A DNA stretch of 64,000 bases from NCBI GenBank assembly GCA_024687165.1, contig JAILEY010000067.1, positions 1 through 64,000 on the forward strand, read 5' to 3'. The notes under the pieces were generated by a model. It was not told where the DNA came from, searched no databases, and saw only the letters and a list, made by a program, of their open reading frames with translations. Source of the DNA: Treponema sp. GTDB taxonomy: Bacteria > Spirochaetota > Spirochaetia > Treponematales > Treponemataceae. The position numbers and the translations under genes are program-made. Positions 61,639 to 64,000 of this stretch are shown here, one piece after another (within the stretch, counting starts at the first letter, position 1; each line of letters opens with the position of its first letter).

Positions 61639-62753
61639 ATTTCTATTCCTTTAATTTTGTCAACAATTTTTTTTCTTTCACTCAGATAGTCAGCCCATTT
61701 TGTTTCTTTTGAATCTCTGAGTTTTTGTATAGTTTCATCATTCATCAATCTGATGAAATAAAATTTGTCTTTTGTAATATACGTCGTTATCTCGTAAGGT
61801 TTCAGCTGTTTGATTCTGATTCCGTCCTTTTGTTTTTCAAATTTTACAGTTGCAAGAAATCCGTCTCCTGTATAATCCCTTGGTGAATCAGGCATGTCCC
61901 AGGAAGGCTTTGTTCTTTGTGCACTTATTGTATTTCCCATTCCGTAAAAAATTATTTTGCGTGGAATATTGTTCTCATCATACAGAACTTTCCAGGTTTT
62001 CGGAACATGTGCGTGATTGATCCAAAGTACATCTGCTCCAAGTTCGATTATTTCGTCGTAGAGTTTAAGGTGAGATTTTTCTACAGAAAGAACATATTCT
62101 TCTTCTGCGTTGTGAAAGCTTACTATAAACATATCGTGCTCAACAGAATCTTTGAGCGAAGTAAGATCTTCTTTTAATTTAGTCCAGCTTTTTCTGCTCC
62201 ACGGATAGTAGTCCATCAGTGATGTTGACTCTCCATGATTTACAAGTTCTGTTACTGCAACAAAAAGAATTTTCCAGCCGTCTTTTTCAATAAGTGAATA
62301 AGTCAGCGGATCGTTGTTTTTATTTTTAATTCCTGCAGAATAAATATTTTTTTTTGATGCGAAGAAATCACGCGTTGAATTAAGACCTTCTGCCATCTGG
62401 TCATTTGAGTGATTATTTGCAAGACTGAAGACATTAAATCCCGCATCTATTGCTGCCTGAGCATATTCATTTTTTGCGTTGAAAAAAGGGTATCCTGAAT
62501 AGGGCTTTGATTCTGTTACAGGAGTTTCAAAATTCGCAAAATTTAAATCACTTTCATCAAGAATCGGTTTGATGTCTTCATAGATTTCCGAAAATCTTCC
62601 TTTTACATTCGGACCGTGAGCCATAATATCGCCGGCAAATGTAAGTGTGATTTGAGATTCATGTTTTTTCCCTGAGGTTGATACACAGGAAATTATTGTG
62701 CCCAGAAATAAAAGTGAAAGCAGGGCGTTAGATACTATTTTTAACTTCCGCAT
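61629..62753 (-). CDS. CapA/PgsA-family lipoprotein (metallophosphatase-like)
   Basis: 374 residues from ATG 62753 (another ATG at 62759). The signal peptide ends in a lipobox-like FLGTIISC, so it is a lipoprotein. The CapA fold is shown by LTFAGDIMAHGPNV, LNFANFETPVTESKPY, NVFSLANNHSNDQMAEGL, VSFHNAEEEY and WINHAHVPKTWKVL. These Asp, Asn and His residues match the calcineurin-like metal site of poly-gamma-glutamate synthesis proteins. No pgsB/C genes are nearby, so the substrate is unknown. It is coupled to the helicase gene by a 10-base overlap. Confidence 0.9.
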   Translation of the reverse strand: MRKLKIVSNALLSLLFLGTIISCVSTSGKKHESQITLTFAGDIMAHGPNVKGRFSEIYEDIKPILDESDLNFANFETPVTESKPYSGYPFFNAKNEYAQAAIDAGFNVFSLANNHSNDQMAEGLNSTRDFFASKKNIYSAGIKNKNNDPLTYSLIEKDGWKILFVAVTELVNHGESTSLMDYYPWSRKSWTKLKEDLTSLKDSVEHDMFIVSFHNAEEEYVLSVEKSHLKLYDEIIELGADVLWINHAHVPKTWKVLYDENNIPRKIIFYGMGNTISAQRTKPSWDMPDSPRDYTGDGFLATVKFEKQKDGIRIKQLKPYEITTYITKDKFYFIRLMNDETIQKLRDSKETKWADYLSERKKIVDKIKGIEIWQ

Positions 62754-62777
62754 TAACATATATTTTATAGTAAGTTT

Positions 62778-62806
62778 TTGACTTTCTCAAGATTTTAATT
62801 TAGCAT
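62778..62806 (+). promoter_or_regulatory. Promoter of the RACo-type gene, leaderless spacing
   Basis: TTGACT (62778-62783), 17-base spacer, TAGCAT (62801-62806). The ATG at 62813 starts six bases later. The region also holds the opposing promoter of the CapA-like gene (minus-strand TTGAGA 62791-62786, TATAAA 62770-62765). Confidence 0.6.
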
Positions 62807-62812
62807 TATAGA

Positions 62813-64000
62813 ATGGTTTGTTCCCGTTGTGTTCATTGCGGCCTTTGTTTAGAAGAAGGTGCTGCAAAGTTTCTTGAAAAAAAAGTTAATTTCACTTTAG
62901 AGACTGAAGATCTTTTACCATTTAAAGATTCAGAAAAGGGGATTGCTTTTGATATCGGGACTACAACTGTTGAAGCAGATATTTTTGATCTTAATTCAAA
63001 GAAAAAAATTGCATCCGTAAAGCAGCTTAATCAGCAGAGTGAATTTGGAATGGATGTTGTAAGCAGGATAAGTTTTTCGATAAAAGAAAATGGTCTTAAA
63101 ATCCTTCATAAAATCATTGAGAATCAGCTGAACGAAATTATAGTTCAATCTGAAAAAAACTTCGGATTAATTAAGCGGGTTGTAATCAGCGCAAATACCT
63201 GCATGCTTTCTCTGCTGCAGAACGTTAGCGTTTCTTCGTTAAGTGCGTTTCCTTTTTTTGTGCCTGAAGGTCTTGTTTATAAAACTACAGAGGAGTCGCG
63301 GGACGTTTTTTTTGTTCCACCGGCAACTCCTTTTGTAGGCGGCGATATTGTTTCTTCGTTTGTTGATTTGGATTTTTTCAGCTTAAAAAATAATGCTTTC
63401 CTGTGCGATATCGGAACAAACTGTGAAATTGCGGTTTATGATGCACTTAAAAAATCGATTTTGTGCACTTCTGCGGCGGCCGGTCCTTGTTTTGAAGGCT
63501 TTGGCATAGAATGTGGTCTTCCTGCTGTTGAAGGAGCCGTTTATCAGCATGGAAAAATTATTGGGGATAAAGAGCCCAAAGGTTTCTGCGCAACAGGTGT
63601 GATTTCTGAAATTTCTCACTTTTTAGAAGAAGGTAGTTTGTTAAAAGACGGTGCTTTTGAAAACGGTGAAGATAAAAAATATGTTTATCCGCATCTTTAT
63701 ATTTCTCAAAAAGATGTAAGAAATATTCAGCTTGCAAAAAGTGCCGTTAAAACAGGTCTTGAGCTTCTTTCTGCTCACAGCGGCATAAAGAATGGAGTTT
63801 TGTATCTTTCAGGAGCATTTGGTTCAAAATTGAATGAAACAGAAGCTGAAAGATTATCTCTTTTTCCTTCTTCATTTTTTTCTGAAATTAAAAAGTGCGG
63901 AAATACAAGCTTAAACGGTGCCTCAAAAATCCTTATAAATCCTCAGCTTGAAAAAAAGTGCTTTGAATATGTTGAAAAATGCGTTTCCCTTGATCTTGCT
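62813..64000 (+). CDS. RACo-type/DUF4445 ASKHA activator, partial (runs off window end)
   Basis: 396 residues are visible and the frame is still open. The N terminus has CSRCVHCGLC, four cysteines in CxxCxxCxxC spacing, a half ferredoxin motif able to bind one [4Fe-4S] cluster. From residue ~40 the DUF4445/RACo ATPase-like domain follows: FDIGTTTVEADIFDL, NQQSEFGMDVVSRISF, VISANTCMLSLL, VGGDIVSSF, CDIGTNCEIAVYD, TSAAAGPCFEGFGIECG and LYLSGAFGSKL. RACo proteins use ATP to reductively reactivate corrinoid proteins in methyl transfer. Typical members have a [2Fe-2S] domain; here a short four-Cys motif replaces it. No corrinoid protein or methyltransferase is in view. Transcription seems leaderless. 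Confidence 0.82.
   Translation, partial: MVCSRCVHCGLCLEEGAAKFLEKKVNFTLETEDLLPFKDSEKGIAFDIGTTTVEADIFDLNSKKKIASVKQLNQQSEFGMDVVSRISFSIKENGLKILHKIIENQLNEIIVQSEKNFGLIKRVVISANTCMLSLLQNVSVSSLSAFPFFVPEGLVYKTTEESRDVFFVPPATPFVGGDIVSSFVDLDFFSLKNNAFLCDIGTNCEIAVYDALKKSILCTSAAAGPCFEGFGIECGLPAVEGAVYQHGKIIGDKEPKGFCATGVISEISHFLEEGSLLKDGAFENGEDKKYVYPHLYISQKDVRNIQLAKSAVKTGLELLSAHSGIKNGVLYLSGAFGSKLNETEAERLSLFPSSFFSEIKKCGNTSLNGASKILINPQLEKKCFEYVEKCVSLDLA

Noticed and set aside
63383-63619. Minus-strand 78-codon frame inside the RACo-like gene
   Set aside because: The plus strand there encodes clear family motifs (CDIGTNCEIAVYD, AGPCFEGFG); the minus frame is its shadow.

Overview
The window reads as chromosome of an AT-rich anaerobic spirochaete, most likely a gut or rumen Treponema. 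Evidence: a giant SpiroCoCo-type coiled-coil protein with an N-terminal membrane anchor, a CarD regulator directly upstream of a fused ispDF, an mcsA-mcsB-clpC run in a bacterium with an outer membrane (LolCDE, LptF/LptG), many small exported proteins and lipoproteins, and ferredoxin-linked 2-oxoacid chemistry. I see no rRNA, tRNA, CRISPR array, transposase or phage gene. Calls of family come from motifs read by eye; no search was run.

Region 1 (1-16.5 kb) is metabolic. It has a MocR/PdxR-type regulator, a HAD phosphatase, two parallel 'XRE-cupin regulator then AMP-forming acyl-CoA synthetase' operons (4680-2354 and 8948-6690, both minus), a four-subunit 2-oxoacid:ferredoxin oxidoreductase operon (11749-9098, minus) and a 1518-residue acyl-CoA-dehydratase-activase-like protein. 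The two regulator operons share a nearly identical 50-bp promoter block (44/50 identical), and part of it recurs at the oxidoreductase promoter. This suggests one regulon that activates short or branched carboxylic acids to CoA esters and interconverts acyl-CoA with 2-oxoacids. rnhA and a beta-propeller lipoprotein sit between the two operons.

Region 2 (16.5-30.8 kb): an exported protein of unknown function, a HAD hydrolase, the SpiroCoCo protein, ispDF and carD, a TPR-like exported protein, an orphan Cas2-like small protein in operon with prfB (whose programmed +1 frameshift site is visible), and a PEGA-like membrane protein.

Region 3 (30.8-40 kb): ftsY, lolC-lolD-lolE and mcsA-mcsB-clpC, all plus strand. 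McsB has lost most of the catalytic motifs of arginine kinases.

Region 4 (40-50.3 kb) is the expression operon rimP-nusA-infB-rbfA-truB(ribF), preceded by a promoter and an apparent attenuator, then rpsO and pnp with clear terminators. NusA carries an extra C-terminal zinc ribbon, and TruB is fused to a RibF-like domain.

Region 5 (50.3-64 kb): two broken gene remnants, an acyltransferase, an M16 peptidase, dut, lptF-lptG, tgt, a HEAT-repeat exported protein, a DEAH helicase and a CapA-like lipoprotein, and the start of a RACo-type (DUF4445) activator that runs off the end.

Two features cut across the window. First, a family of non-coding modular nested palindromes (ends AATAAAATTGGC / GCCAATTTTATT) lies in at least five intergenic gaps. 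Second, several genes have a sigma70-type -10 hexamer exactly 6-7 bases before the ATG, which predicts leaderless mRNAs.
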